Source: Boswellia sacra (taxonomy: Eukaryota > Streptophyta > Magnoliopsida > Sapindales > Burseraceae). Taken from it: 64,000 nucleotides of DNA. A program made the position numbers and the translations under genes. Position 1 is the stretch's first letter, and every line of letters begins with the position of its first letter. The stretch lies in assembly GCA_013180625.2 (NCBI GenBank), contig SNVD02004312.1, forward strand, positions 1-64,000, read 5' to 3'. Positions 22,461 to 34,737 of this stretch are shown here, in pieces. Below the pieces are notes generated by a model. That model saw nothing but the letters and a program-made list of their open reading frames with translations, searched no databases and was not told the DNA's origin.

Positions 22461-24157
22461 TGTTAGCCCTAAGTCTACATGATAATTTTGATGATAACAA
22501 TACACATTGATTAATTGAGATTTACTAACATGTTTATTTATGTGCAAGAGTAAGATCATTGAAATAATTGTAAAATCAAGAAGAGGCTTATTAAAATGAA
22601 GTGTTGAAGCTAAGGAGAAGACTACATGTTAAAGGCACCAAAGTTTAAGAACAAGGATTTGATTCAAGGAATGTGACACATGAGCAATATTCAATCAATT
22701 GGTCATATATTTCTCTACAAATGTCCAAATGATGTGATTCTTGAGCCTTTGGAAATCTTGCTCAATTTATAACATTTCATATGTTTTAATGAAATTCAAA
22801 TTTCAAGTGCAAGGTTGTCCAAATCATCATGCAAGTTGAAAGACAAATGGAAGTAGCTGACATGAGCACCGAATACTCTTTAGACATATCTTGAGCTAGA
22901 AAAATCAAAATGACTTGATTCTTATGGCATTCGAAAGAGAACTTAATTAAGCACATTTTATATGTTTTGAATAAATTCAAATTTCAAACGGAAGGCTGAC
23001 ATAATTGACATATAATTCAGTGGACTGACACAGAGAAGAAAAATCAACTCATTTGAGCACCGAATGACATTTTGTCCATATCTTAAGTTAGAGATATCCA
23101 AATGACTTGATTCTTGTGCAATTGGAAAGATGATTCAATGTAGCAGATTTCATATTCTTTGAAGAAATTCAAATTTCAACAGAAGGCCTACATAATACCA
23201 TGCAAGTCGGTAGACTGACACATGAAAGAAATCAAGTCACATGAGCACTGAATGGTGTTTTGGCCATATCTTGAGCTACAGATATCCAAATGAATTGATT
23301 TTTGATGAGTTGAAAGACTTATTCAATTTTACAGATCTTTTATGTTTTGCATATTTTCAAATTTCAAACATAACATTGACAAAAATGGCAGAAAAAATTA
23401 CGGTTTTTATGGTGGGCAGAAAATTTGGAGTTGGTGTCTTCACTTGATTAAGTTCATCTCATTTGCCTATAAAAGGAGCCATTCTCCCATGCATTCAAGT
23501 AAGTGCAAGAGAAGCATTTTATCAAGCAAAAAACAAGAGAAATATCAAGTCCAGAGAGCTTTTATATTCTTTATCTACTCTTTGAAGAGAGTTATACTTT
23601 TGTTGTAAAAATTATCTTTGTTCTTGTATTGTGGTGAGAGTGAGATATTCTTGTAAAGGATAAAAGTTATCCTTGAGAGAACTCTTTCCTTGGTGAGGTT
23701 GTTCATCAAGAAGAACTCTTGGTGTGGTGTTATCAAGGGTTGAAGAAAGTTGCCTTGGTGAGGTTGTTCATCAAGAAGAACTCTTGGTGTGGTGTTATCA
23801 AGAGTTGAAAGAAAAAGTCTTGGTGAGGTTGTTCATCAAGCAAGTTGTAAAGATTTCTACAACTTAGTGGAAAGCCTAGCTTGTGGAGCTAGGAGCCCAT
23901 GGACGTAGGCAAGGTTTGCCGAACCACGTACATCGAGTTTGCACTCTCTCTATTCCTATCCTCTTTACATTTACTTGCACTTGTGATTGTTCTTTATTGC
24001 CATTCTCTTGTTTGCATTCTATTTTCATCTTCTTCACCTTTGTTCTTAAAGAGAGATTTAAATAATTTTGATCTTTCAAGAAAAGTTTTCTAAATCCGTT
24101 TTTATAAATAAAAACCCAATTCACCCCCCCTCTTGGGTTGCCATACCTGGGTCAACA
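22461..24157 (+). repeat. Element C 3' LTR
   Basis: TGTTAGCCCTAAG...TCAACA, followed by the right-hand ACAAG duplication. Three minisatellite units, TATA box intact. Confidence 0.93.
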
Positions 24158-25189
24158 ACAAGGACTTAAAGTTATATAATCCTCCGCAAATACATATATT
24201 TGTATACACCATCATGTGACAATCAATGACTAACAAGTATAATTGTTTGTGTGGAACCTAGCACAAAAATTCCATGGCTATGTAGAAATAACATGACTTT
24301 GCAGATGGTATAAGAAAACTGTCTTCTCTCTAACTACTTTGCCAAAGTATGCATTAGGCCTAGAGCTATCAATACGTGGTAAAGGTTATCAACAAAATTC
24401 TAGGTATTTCAATATGTAATGAAATGTCAAAACTGTCGATATATACATACATATAGCAACTTGATAAATAAGTTGGCCCTGAAATTCTCATAAAGTGAAA
24501 TACATGCAAAAGAGCTCTTACTAAAAGGAAAATTCATTTTTTCATTAAAAGTACCATTTATAAGCATCTACACTTCAGTTAAAACAACCGTGATATTAGG
24601 TAGATAACCAAATTTTACAATCAAATTCATATAATCTGATATAGCATAACGTCTTTGAATAAGTGCGTCCTACTTTATTTATTAAAAAAATATTTTAATA
24701 TATTGTTTATTTTTATCTACCAATTAAATTTGTGTCGCATCAGATTGTTTGAGTTAGATCGTATAACTTGGTTGTCTACGTAGTATTACTCCTAAAACAA
24801 TAGTGCTCTTTAAAAATATTCCCGTGGTGATTTTGTAATACTTGTCAAGCAAATAATGGTCTGTTATCTCAATTATAATAGCATCAAACTATAAGTTTCA
24901 TAATCTTGCATCCAGTAAGACTCTAAGTAATAGAACATAACCTAAGCCACTGTGATAACAGAAATAAAAATATATTCTAGCTAATAAGAGATTTCTGTCA
25001 TTTTTATTTTACTTCAGAGTCAGCAAGATAAACAAGAAACCAAATAAATAATGAGACAAGTTTCTGGACATATAATGACAAATTTGCTAAGAGCCTAACT
25101 CAAGAATACAATAGGCAACACTGTAGTGCCTTCAAATTTACAAAAAACCAACTAGAGAAAAAATAAAAACAAAACTAATTGCACTTCAG

Positions 25190-25388
25190 AGTAGTCTTGA
25201 AAACGACATCTTGATAAGAAATAAATGCTTTAGAAAAAGTAAAGTTTTGACATACTAACTCCAACAAATGATAGAACATTAATTGGGTAAAGTATATTTG
25301 CTTTTGATATACCAATTTCCTCTAAAGCAGTAAGGTCTTCCAAGTAGAAGTGACCATCCTCTAACTGAGTATTACAACCATGACCCAT
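25190..25388 (-). other. Candidate short coding stretch, unknown product
   Basis: The minus-strand ATG at 25386-25388 is in good plant context (GGGAGAAGATGGG). It opens MGHGCNTQLEDGHFYLEDL and continues with TALEEIGISKANILYPIN, a composition that looks coding and not random. The frame ends after 52 codons. A second block about 80 bp further (QDVVFKTTLKCN then TAG) could be a continuation, but the gap between them is only about 28 bp if spliced, too short for a normal plant intron. I do not recognise the family. It may be a small gene, an exon of a disrupted gene, or chance. Confidence 0.25.
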
Positions 25389-25648
25389 CTTCTCCCTCTT
25401 TGCCCGACGAGAGACTGAATGGTAGAAATCTTTGCAACATCGAGAGAGAAGCCAATTTCCATGTTAAGAGGCATGAACTAAATAAGACAATAGAGATATA
25501 AACAGAAGTGGAAAGAAGAACAAGTCAACAAACTTGTCTAAACAATCGCATCATAATCACTTTTTGCATCCAAACAATTACTTGCTCCATAAAATACACT
25601 TAGTTGATTAAACAAACAATTAATCACTTTTTAAACTAGATGTTAATA

Positions 25649-25691
<43 letters not shown>
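25649..25691. repeat. (TG)n(TA)n microsatellite
   Basis: About 10 TG followed by about 11 TA dinucleotides, flanked by GTTAATA and TATTAAC in inverted orientation. Confidence 0.95.
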
Positions 25692-26127
25692 TAACATCTT
25701 CTTCATCCAAACAAAATTAGTTTAAACAAGTGTTTTAAGCATATATTAAACAATTATTTTTCAGTTTTTAAGATTTATGCACACGGTATAAAACATTATT
25801 CTAAGCCATTTAGAAAGGATTCAAAGCCAAAATCATGATACAATAGACTAGTAAAGCTAATAATTAAACCAAAATCTATATGAAGCTAATAGTTATGCTC
25901 CACCTCATAGCCAAAATCAATACAATACAATAATCAAATAAATACTAATAATTAAACCAAAATCATTTCGATTCAGAATTCCTTTCACAGATCAATTGAA
26001 ATAAACAAGCAGATCACTAATTGATTAATAATTACTTATGTTAAATGAAGAATAGCTTTCAGCCTTTCATGGGCCGAATGAAGAGAAACAAAACTGATTG
26101 ATTTGGGAATTCCAATAAGTCTGAATA

Positions 26128-29100
26128 TGTAACATCCCAAATTTTGCAAGAGGCCATGACCTTATTATATTACAATGTATATATATTAATTTGTATGTGC
26201 TTATGCCTAAGTAGTATGGTAATTAAATAAAGGTTAGGGGTGGTAATTGAGAAACTATGCATGTGTGGATATATATAAGGGTTCAAGGCCTTTCTAAAAT
26301 TCATTTTCCTTTTTGGTTTTCTTAGCTCTAAACCCCAGCCCTCATCCCTTCCCCATAATTTTGCCATCAAATTAAGGAAAAAGAAGGAAGAAGGAGGGAA
26401 GATAGAGGTAGGGCTTAACTTCCTCCTCAATTTCTTGTATTATTTCATTATTTTTTGAAAAAAAAGTAATGCTATAAAGCATGAATCATGGCATATTTGT
26501 GTTGTGCATGTTTTAAAATCTATTGGAAAACATGATTTTATATGAGTTGTGAAAGATTTAATGAGGTTAGATGATGATAGTAGGCCAGAAGGGATAATAG
26601 AGTTTAATTCCTGCAGCGCTTCTATAATGAGCAGTATGGAGTACAAAAATTCTCGAAAATTCTCAAAAATTCTAGGGTCATTTTCTGGATTTGAACTTTT
26701 TATCAAATAAACTAGACATGTTTATGAGTTTATTAAATTTTGAATCACTCAAAAAGTCGAAGTTTGTGATTTATATTGAATTTTTTAATTTGCCCACATG
26801 AAATTTGAATCTCCCCTATTTTAAAATAGAGCACGGGGAATGAATTTTAATTGAGGGAACAATTCTTCATAATACCTCTTTATTTTTAATATGAAAGGCC
26901 TTGAACATGTTTTCTTTTGAACTGAAAATTTTCATGATTTTTGGAGCTTTGTATGAATTATTGTGATTTTTCAAATTTGGGATTGTGACACTGAACATTT
27001 TAATCCTCAGAACAGACTAAATAGCATAAATTGCTTTTGACTAACTTAAACTCATTGAAAAATTATGATTTTTGGTGAAATGACTTTTATATGTGTCTAG
27101 AACTAGACTGAAAAGTTTTTTAAAGATTCCATAATTTTAGAATTTTATAAAATTCATCAAAGTGGTACTACTCAGTTAAAAGGCCTGTAATTAGGATTTT
27201 TGTGTGAGCGATACTAATGGATTCTAAGGGGCATATCACCTTGTTTTGATTTTATAAATTTCATGGAGCATTGTACATGTGTTTATTTGATCTTTATGAA
27301 ATTTGGTGAGGATTGGGATAAGTTTCCTCCTACTACAATTACTCAACCAATTATGTGTATATTGTTGAATTGTTATTGAAGTTATTTTAATGGTTGAGTA
27401 TTTGCTTACCCTTAAGGAATGTGATAATTTCTAGGTGAAAATCAACATTTACGGTGAAGCGAATCAGGTAAGTAAGCTAAACCTTTCTGAGAACGTAATA
27501 AACTTGTTGCTGTGTTATATGTTCTATTTGTGCCATGGGATATTGTTAAGTGCTGATGTTTTGGTAATTATATTGTTGTGTTTGCATGGATGGAAAATAT
27601 GATTTGGAACTTGTGTTATTGGATTTGAAATGCGAACTCATGAATGGAATGTGATGTGTTGTAAGAGATGAGAAACTTAACTTTGAGCTTCGTTTATGAG
27701 ATTGAAATGTGAACATTGATGTATGAAGGCATGCACTAACTTGTGATGTGTTATGAAATTGATATGTGATGGCATCGAATTGTGCCATGATTTTGATACA
27801 TGATTGTATGTGATTGTAACTATGGTTTGATATATGAATGGCATGAAATTGTGCCTACGGCTTTAAGACTTGATTTTTCAGAATTATGCTTAAGACTTTG
27901 AATATGTGATGGTCTGAAAATAGGCAAATGGCCCTATATGTGATGGCATGAAATCTATGTATTTGGAAAATGATATGTGAGAAAACTATGAAAAGGATGG
28001 TTTGTGCCAAACCTTGGGTAGACATTGAATGTGTATTGTGTAACTCATGCATGTGGACCCAAATCATTATGATTGATTGACTAAGAGGAGGTCTGAATTA
28101 TAGCATGGGACTGGTACCGCCCAGATTGTCAAACTAGCCTCAGACTTATGATAATGTGTGGGCCCAGATCTTTGTGATTGATTAACTGAGGAGAGGTCTG
28201 AACTATAACATGGAACTAGTATCACCTGGATTGTCAGACTAGCCTTAGACTTATGATAATGTGTGGGCCTAGATCTTTGTGATTGATTGACTAAGAGGAG
28301 GTCCAAACCATAACATGGGGCCGGTATCAACCGGATTGTTAGACTAGCCTTAGACTTATGATAATGTGTGGGCCCAAATCTTTGTGATGGATTGACTGGG
28401 GGGAGGTCCAAACCATAGCATGGAACGGGTATCACCCAGATTGTCAGACTAACCTCAGACTAATGCTAATGTGTGGCCCCAAGTCTTTGTGATTGATTGA
28501 CTAAGGGGAGGTCTGAACCATAACATGGGACTGGTATCACCCGGATTATCGGACTAGCCTCAGACTTATAATAATATGTGGGCCTAGATCTTTATGATTG
28601 ATTGACTAAGAAAATCATAACATGGGACCGGTATTGCGCAGATTGTTGGACTAGCGTCAGGCTTATGGTAATGTGCATGGGTCAAATCCTTGTGATTGAT
28701 TAAATGAGGGGAGGTCTTAACCAGATGTTTCCTTACACAAGATTCGATAGTATGGGCCCGATATCACTCGGATTGTCAGACTGGCCTCAAATTTGCCATA
28801 TTATGTGTTATGTGTCCCTAAGTTTTTTTTGAAAAAGATAAGTGAATGTGTGAAATGAAATAAGCACATAAGTTGTGAATGAGATAAACATATATAAACT
28901 GAAATATGTGCTTATGAATGTGTAAAAGGAATATGAATGGCTTAAGAAAGACATCTGTGAAATGAGACAAGTACATGTGTATATATGTGTGAAAGACATA
29001 TGTGAAATGAGACAAGTACATGTGTATATATATATGTGATAAGAATTGTCTGAAAAGGCAAATGTGAATTGAGATAAATATATGTTTATATGTATGTGTG

Positions 29101-29392
29101 ATAAGAATGCATCAACTTGTGATAATATGTGATATATGTGTTCCTAAGACTACGTTGAAATGAAATACTCACACGTATGTATGCAGGATAATAATGGCCT
29201 AGCAAGGCACAAATGAAATGAAATAAGTGCATATATGTGTGTATAAGAAATGGGAACAAGTTGAGAAAGGCATATATGAAATTAAGTTAGTATATGTATG
29301 TGTGTGTAAGGCATGAAAATGAGCTAAGAATAATGGACAAAATCAGAAACTGGCATAGGCGCGCAGGTGAATTTATACCGGAGCGCAGTCTC
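26128..29392 (+). repeat. Element E 5' LTR, first part
   Basis: Starts TGTAACATCCC and is cut at 29392 by element D. The left GTCTC duplication of D is 29388-29392. It contains the 105-bp tandem array. Confidence 0.9.
28071..28800 (+). repeat. 105-bp tandem array inside element E 5' LTR
   Basis: The anchor GATTGATTGACTAAG or a variant recurs at 28071, 28176, 28281, 28386, 28491, 28596 and 28694, which is exactly 105 bp for five intervals and then 98. About seven degenerate units. Because 105 is divisible by three, a minus-strand frame (28435-28067) reads through as 35-residue repeats, probably by chance. Confidence 0.93.
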
Positions 29393-31264
29393 TGTTGACC
29401 CAGGTATGGCAACCCAAGAGGGGGGTGAATTGGGTTTTTATTTATCAAAACGGATTTGTAAAACTTTTCTTGAAAGATCAAAATTAGTTTACTCTTTCTT
29501 TGCGAATGAAGGTGAAGAAGATGAAATTAGAAGTTATCAAATATGTAATCAAGAGAATAATAATAATGAACAATCACAAGTGCAAGTAAATGTAAAGAGT
29601 ATAGGGATAGAGAGAGTGTAAACTCGATGCACGTGGTTCGGTAAACCTTGCCTACGTCCACGGGCTCCTAGCTCCACGAGCTAAGCTTTCCACTAAGTTG
29701 TAGAATCTTTACAACTTGCTTGATGAACAACCTCACCAAGACTTTTTCTTCAACTCTTTATAACACCACACCAAGAGTTCTTCTTGATGAACAACCTCAC
29801 CAAGGCAACTTCCTTCAACTCTTGATAACACCACACCAAGAGTTCTTCTTGATGAACAACCTCACCAAGGCTTCTTCAACCCTTGATAAACCACACCAGA
29901 GTTCTTCTTGATGAACAACCTCACCAAGGCAACTTCCTTCAACCCTTGATAACACCACACTAAGAGTTCTTCTTGATTAACAACCTCACCAAGGCAACTT
30001 CCTTCAACTCTTGATAACACACAACAAGAGTTCTCTCAAGGATAACTATTATCCTTTACAAGAATATCTCACTCTTACTGCAATACAAGAACAAGGATAA
30101 TTTTTACAACAAAAGTACAACTCTCTTCAAAGAGTAAATAAAGAATATAAAAGCTCTCTAGACTTGATATTTCTTTTGTTTTTTTTGCTTGATAGATTCT
30201 TCTCTTCTTCTTGCTCTTTGTTGCTGAATGCATGGGAGAAGGGCTCCTTTTATAGGCAAATGGGATGAACTTAATCAAATGAAGACACCAACTACAAATT
30301 TTCTGCCCACCATAAAAACCATAATCTTGTCTGCCATTTTTGTCAATGTTCCGTTTGAAATTTGAAAATATGTGAAACATAAAAGATCTGCACATTTGAA
30401 TAAGCTTTCCAACAAATCAAGAATCAAGTTATTTAGATATCTGTAGCTCAAGATATGGCTAAAACACCATTTAGTGCTCATGTGACTTGATTTTTCTTCC
30501 TTGTGTCAGTCCACCGAATTGAATGATAATTCTGTCAGCATTTCGTTTGAAATTTGAATTTATTAAAAACATAAAAGATCTGCATATTTGAATAAGATTT
30601 CCAAAACATTAAGAATCAAGGAATTTTGATAGCTCTATCTCAAGATATGGCCAAAACACCATTCGGTGCTTATGTGAGTTGATTTTTCTTCCTTGTGTCA
30701 GTCCACCAAATTGCATGTCAATTATGTCAGTCTTTCATTTAAAATTTGAATTTATTCAAAACATATGAAATGTGCCTCATTAAGTCAGCTTTCCAATTTT
30801 ATAAGAATCAAGTGATTTGGATATTTGTAGCTCAAGATATGTCCAAAAGAGTATTCAGTGCTCATGTCAGCTGCTTCTGTTTGTCTTTCAACTTGCATGA
30901 TTATTTGGACGACCTTACACTTGAAATTTGAATTTCTTTAAAACATATAAAATGTTATAAATTAAGTAAGCTTTCCAAGGCTCAAGAATCACATCATTTG
31001 GACATTTGTAGAGAAATATATGACCAATTAATTTAATATTGCTCATGTGTCACATTCCTTGAATCAAACCTTGTTCTTAAACTTTGGTGCCTTTAACATA
31101 TAGTCTTCTCCTTAGCTTCAACACTTCATTTTAATAAGCTTTTTCTTGATTTTACAATTATTTCAATGATATTACTCTTGCACATAAATAAACATGTTAG
31201 TAAATCTCAATGAATCAATGTGTATTGTTATCATCAAAATTATCATGAAGGCTTAGGGCTAACA
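29393..31264 (-). repeat. Element D 3' LTR
   Basis: 1872 bp, five minisatellite units (about 29720-30020), one of them shortened. TATA box intact (CCTATAAAAGG, about 30246-30256). Confidence 0.92.
29720..30020 (-). repeat. LTR minisatellite, five units (element D 3' LTR)
   Basis: Five GAACAACCTCACCAAG-type units; the fifth begins GATTAACAACC and the third is shortened by a few bases. Confidence 0.9.
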
Positions 31265-31577
31265 ATCTCCCCCTTTTTGATGATGACAAACCATTGATTA
31301 CTTTAAAATATAATCTATAATCAAGAATGAAAATAAAATCAACAATAAGCAAAAAGAAAGCAATTGTTATGAATATAAGAAAACCATCCAAACCATCAAT
31401 TTCTCCCTCTTCTGTTATCATCAAAAAGATATAGTCAAATTAATTACTCCCCCTAAATATATTCTCCCCCTTAACATATGCTACCATTTAAAGATTATCA
31501 TATAAAAGAAAAATTAAGACATATCCAACACAACTACTTCTCTTCTTATTATGCAAAATATATCTTGACTAAGGGGT

Positions 31578-33221
31578 TTAGTCATATTTAGGTCTAGAGA
31601 CTAATTCCCAAACTTGATTTCTCTCAAATTGGTTCAATTCTTCTTGCATAGCCAAAATCCAACTTTCCTCATTTTTGGCTTCTTTAAAAGATTTTGGTTC
31701 AAATTGAGAGACAAAAGCAAAATGATTACAAAAGTTCTTAACAGAAGATCTAGTTTTCATACCTTGTGATGGTTCACCAATAATGAGATCTTTAGGGTGA
31801 GCTTTTGCATACCTCCATTCCTTTGGTAATTCTTGGGAAGAATCATTTACTTCCTCAAGCTTTTCTTGTTGAAGTTGTAATTCATCTTGGCTTTTTTCAT
31901 CAAGTCTTGATTCCTTGATTTGCCTTTCTATCTCAACAATATCATCATCTAAATTCTTTGAAGAAATAACATTAGTTTCATAAAATTCAACATGCATAGA
32001 TTCTTCAATAGTAAGAGTCTTTTTGTTAAAAACTCTATATACTTTACTATGGTTGGAATAGCCAACAAAAATTCCAACATCGGCTTTTGCATCAAATTTT
32101 TCAAGGTTATCCTTGATGTTTAAAATAAAACATTTACATCCAAAAACTTTAAAAAAATCCAATGTTGGGTTTTCTTCCTTTCCAAAGTTCATAAGGAGTT
32201 TTCTTTATTAAAGCTCTAATATAAACTCTATTGATTATAAAGCATGCGGTATTAACGGCTTCGGCCCAAAAATATTTTGGCAAATTATTTTCAAGTAACA
32301 TGGTCCTAGCCATTTCTTGGATAGTCCTATTTTTCCTCTCAACAACACCATTTTGTTGTGGAGTTCTAGGTGAGGAAAAATTATATTCAAAACCATTTTC
32401 ATCACAAAGATTTTCAAATGCAACATTGTCTACTTCACCACCATGATCACTCCTAATGGACACAATAGAATAACCTTTTTTATTTTGGACTCTTTTTGCA
32501 AATTTTGAAAAAGCTTGTATGGCCTCATTTTTAGTTTTCAAGAATAATACCCAAGTGGATCTTGAATAATCATCCACAATAACAAAACATAATACTTTCC
32601 ACCAAGGCTTTGAGTTCTTGATGGTCCAAATAAATCCAAATGAAGTAATTGTAGAGGTTTATTTGTTGAAATAAATTTCTTTTGTTTAAAAGAAGTTCTC
32701 ACTTGTTTTCCAAATTGACAAGCATCACAAATCTTATCCTTTTCAAATTTTATTTTTGGAAGACCATCAACTAAATCATTTTTAGAAATTTTTGAAATTG
32801 TGTCCATGCTAGCATGACCTAACCTTCTATGCCATAACCAAGCATCATGATTAACAATGAAACAATTTTCTACATGATCATTAACATCAATATCAATTGT
32901 ATAAATATTACCACATCTATTACCAACAAATAATGTCTTATTGTTACTAACATCCTTAATCACACATCTATTAGGCTCAAAAGTAACAAAATATCCCTTA
33001 TCACACAATTGCCTAATGCTAATCAAATCATATCTTAAACCATGAACAAGCAAAACATCTTTAATAATAGGTGAAGAAGGGTTACCAATATCACCATGTT
33101 CGATTACCCTTCCTTTGGCATTATCACCGAAAGTCACATATCCTCCTTTCTTGATGATTAATCTTGAGAACTTGGAGGCATCTCCGGTCATATGCTTTGA
33201 GCATCCACTATCTAAGTACCA
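31578..33221 (-). pseudogene. Element D protease-integrase, RT/RNase H deleted
   Basis: Protease starts at WYLDSGCSKHMTGD (about 33221). GAG-pre-integrase WHRRLGHASMDTIS and the integrase zinc-binding segment CDACQFGKQVRTSFKQ follow in one open frame (33191-32538). A 1-bp loss near 32580 moves the integrase core (NGVVERKNRTIQEMART, then KTPYELWKGRKPN) to another frame, and a further shift occurs near 32155. After the integrase C-terminal region and the [18 protein letters not shown] segment that normally precedes RT, the frame runs into a deletion junction at about 31580-31592 and stops. No catalytic YVDD remains. The protease is in the -1 frame relative to gag, as in B and C. Confidence 0.9.
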
Positions 33222-34683
33222 CTTGTGTTTGCCACTTCTTTGTTTCTACAATCAATATTCAAAGAGAGACTTTTTGGTACCCAAATGTTCTTGGGTCCTT
33301 GGGGGTTAGTTATGGTACTTTTTGGAACCCATATTTGTTTCAAATTAGGATTTTTCCTAATATAGCAAGAATACACTTTGTGTCTTTTACTTCCACAATA
33401 AGTACATGAATGATTAGGATTATTCCTAGAAGATGCATGAACAAAATAGTTTTTAAAATACTTTTGATTTTTATGAGTTTTATATCCTAACCCTCTTTTA
33501 TCAAAAACACACCTTTGGTTTTGTAACATAGAATTCAAATTTTTTGTGCTTTTTGTAAAACTATCAACAATATTTCTTAAATCATTATTTTCCTTTTTCA
33601 AAATAACATTTTCTTTTTCTAATTTATCAAAATCCTTTTGTTTTAAAATTTCATTTTCAGTTTTTAATAAATGTATTTGATTTTCCAAACTTTCAAAATC
33701 TTTTTGCTTTAAAATTTCATTTTCAGTTTTTAATAAATGTATTTGATTTTCCAAACTTTCAAAATCTTTTTGCTTTAAAATTTCATTTTCATTTTCTAAA
33801 GCTTCATTTATTTCCACCAACTCTTCTAATTGAGATAACATGATTTTTGACTTCTTTTTGAAAGCATTGATTTTTGAATTTTGTTTATCAACTTGCACAT
33901 ATAAATTTTGGAATGCTTCAAGTAATTCATCATATGAAAGCTTAGGATCATGGTTTAGAATACTTATCTCATTTTCTCTTAAAGTCATGAAGCACATATT
34001 TGCCACTTTGCAATCTTCTTCTTCATTCTCCTTCAAGGTGATTTCATGAGTCATGAGAGAACCCATAAGTTCTTCTAATGGTAGTTTGGTGAGGTCTTTG
34101 CTTCTTGAATTGCCGTCACCTTTGGCTCCCAAGATTTTGGTAGACACCTAAGAATCTTTCTCACCATTTCAACATTAGAATAAGATTTACCAAGAGATTT
34201 CAAACTATTAATAATATCCGTAAATCTAGTAAACATTTCAGAAATTGATTCATCCGATTTCATCTTAAAAAGCTCATAACTATGAACTAGCATACTAATT
34301 TTGGATTCTTTAACTTGACTAGTTCCTTCATGAGTTACTTCAAGTGTGTGCCATATTTCTTGTGCCGTAGAACAAGTAGATATTCTATTAAACTCATTTC
34401 TATCTAGAGCACAATACAACACATTCATAGCTTTAGCATTCAAACTCAATTTCTTTTTATCATCTTCACTAAACTCTTTAGGTTCTTTAAGCATGCATTC
34501 CACATTTTCAATTTTGGTAGGAACAAAAGGTCCTTCCAAAACAATAGACCACAAATCATAATCAAAAGATTTCAAGAAAATACTCATTCTAGTTTTCCAA
34601 TAAGAGTAATCACTTCCATAAAAAAATGGAGGTCGAGAGATAGAAAGCCCCTCAACATATGAAGTTGGATTAAAAGTTACCAT
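33212..34683 (-). pseudogene. Element D gag, first knuckle deleted
   Basis: The start MVTFNPTSYVEGLSISRPPF at 34683 leads into a UBN2-type domain open to 34075. A 1-bp deletion near 34100 shifts to the frame 34147-33212. A deletion joins KENEE to EDCKVANM, removing about 0.34 kb that in B contains the acidic linker and CYECKKPGHVKMDC. The coiled coil has an extra 22-residue unit (ILKQKDFESLENQIHLLKTE duplicated, 33649-33714 and 33715-33780). The second knuckle CTYCGSKRHKVYSC is present. Gag ends NTSGT. Confidence 0.9.
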
Positions 34684-34713
34684 AGCTCAAAATCGGTTAA
34701 GATTTAAAAAATT

Positions 34714-34735
34714 GAGCAACCTTGCTCTGATACCA
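34714..34735 (-). other. Element D primer-binding site
   Basis: The minus strand reads TGGTATCAGAGCAAGGTTGC two bases after the 5' LTR. Confidence 0.9.
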
Positions 34736-34737
34736 CT

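Larger units (their letters stand above)
15686..24157 (+). mobile_element. Element C: full-length, degenerate Ty1/copia retrotransposon (B family)
   Basis: 8472-bp element flanked by ACAAG at 15681-15685 and 24158-24162. The LTRs are 1712 bp (15686-17397) and 1697 bp (22461-24157), TGTTAG...TCAACA. Coding order is gag, protease, integrase, RT, RNase H. Gag carries many frameshifts, while RT/RNase H retains a 414-codon open frame. It begins only 294 bp after the end of element A and is in the opposite orientation to B. Confidence 0.94.
24163..26122. other. Intergenic host DNA between elements C and E
   Basis: AT-rich. It contains a (TG)n(TA)n microsatellite and one short exon-like open stretch on the minus strand near 25.3 kb. 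Nothing else was recognised. Confidence 0.5.

Noticed and set aside
28067..28435. 122-codon minus-strand frame with a 35-residue repeat.
   Set aside because: It arises from the 105-bp DNA array, whose length is a multiple of three; no start context or known motif.
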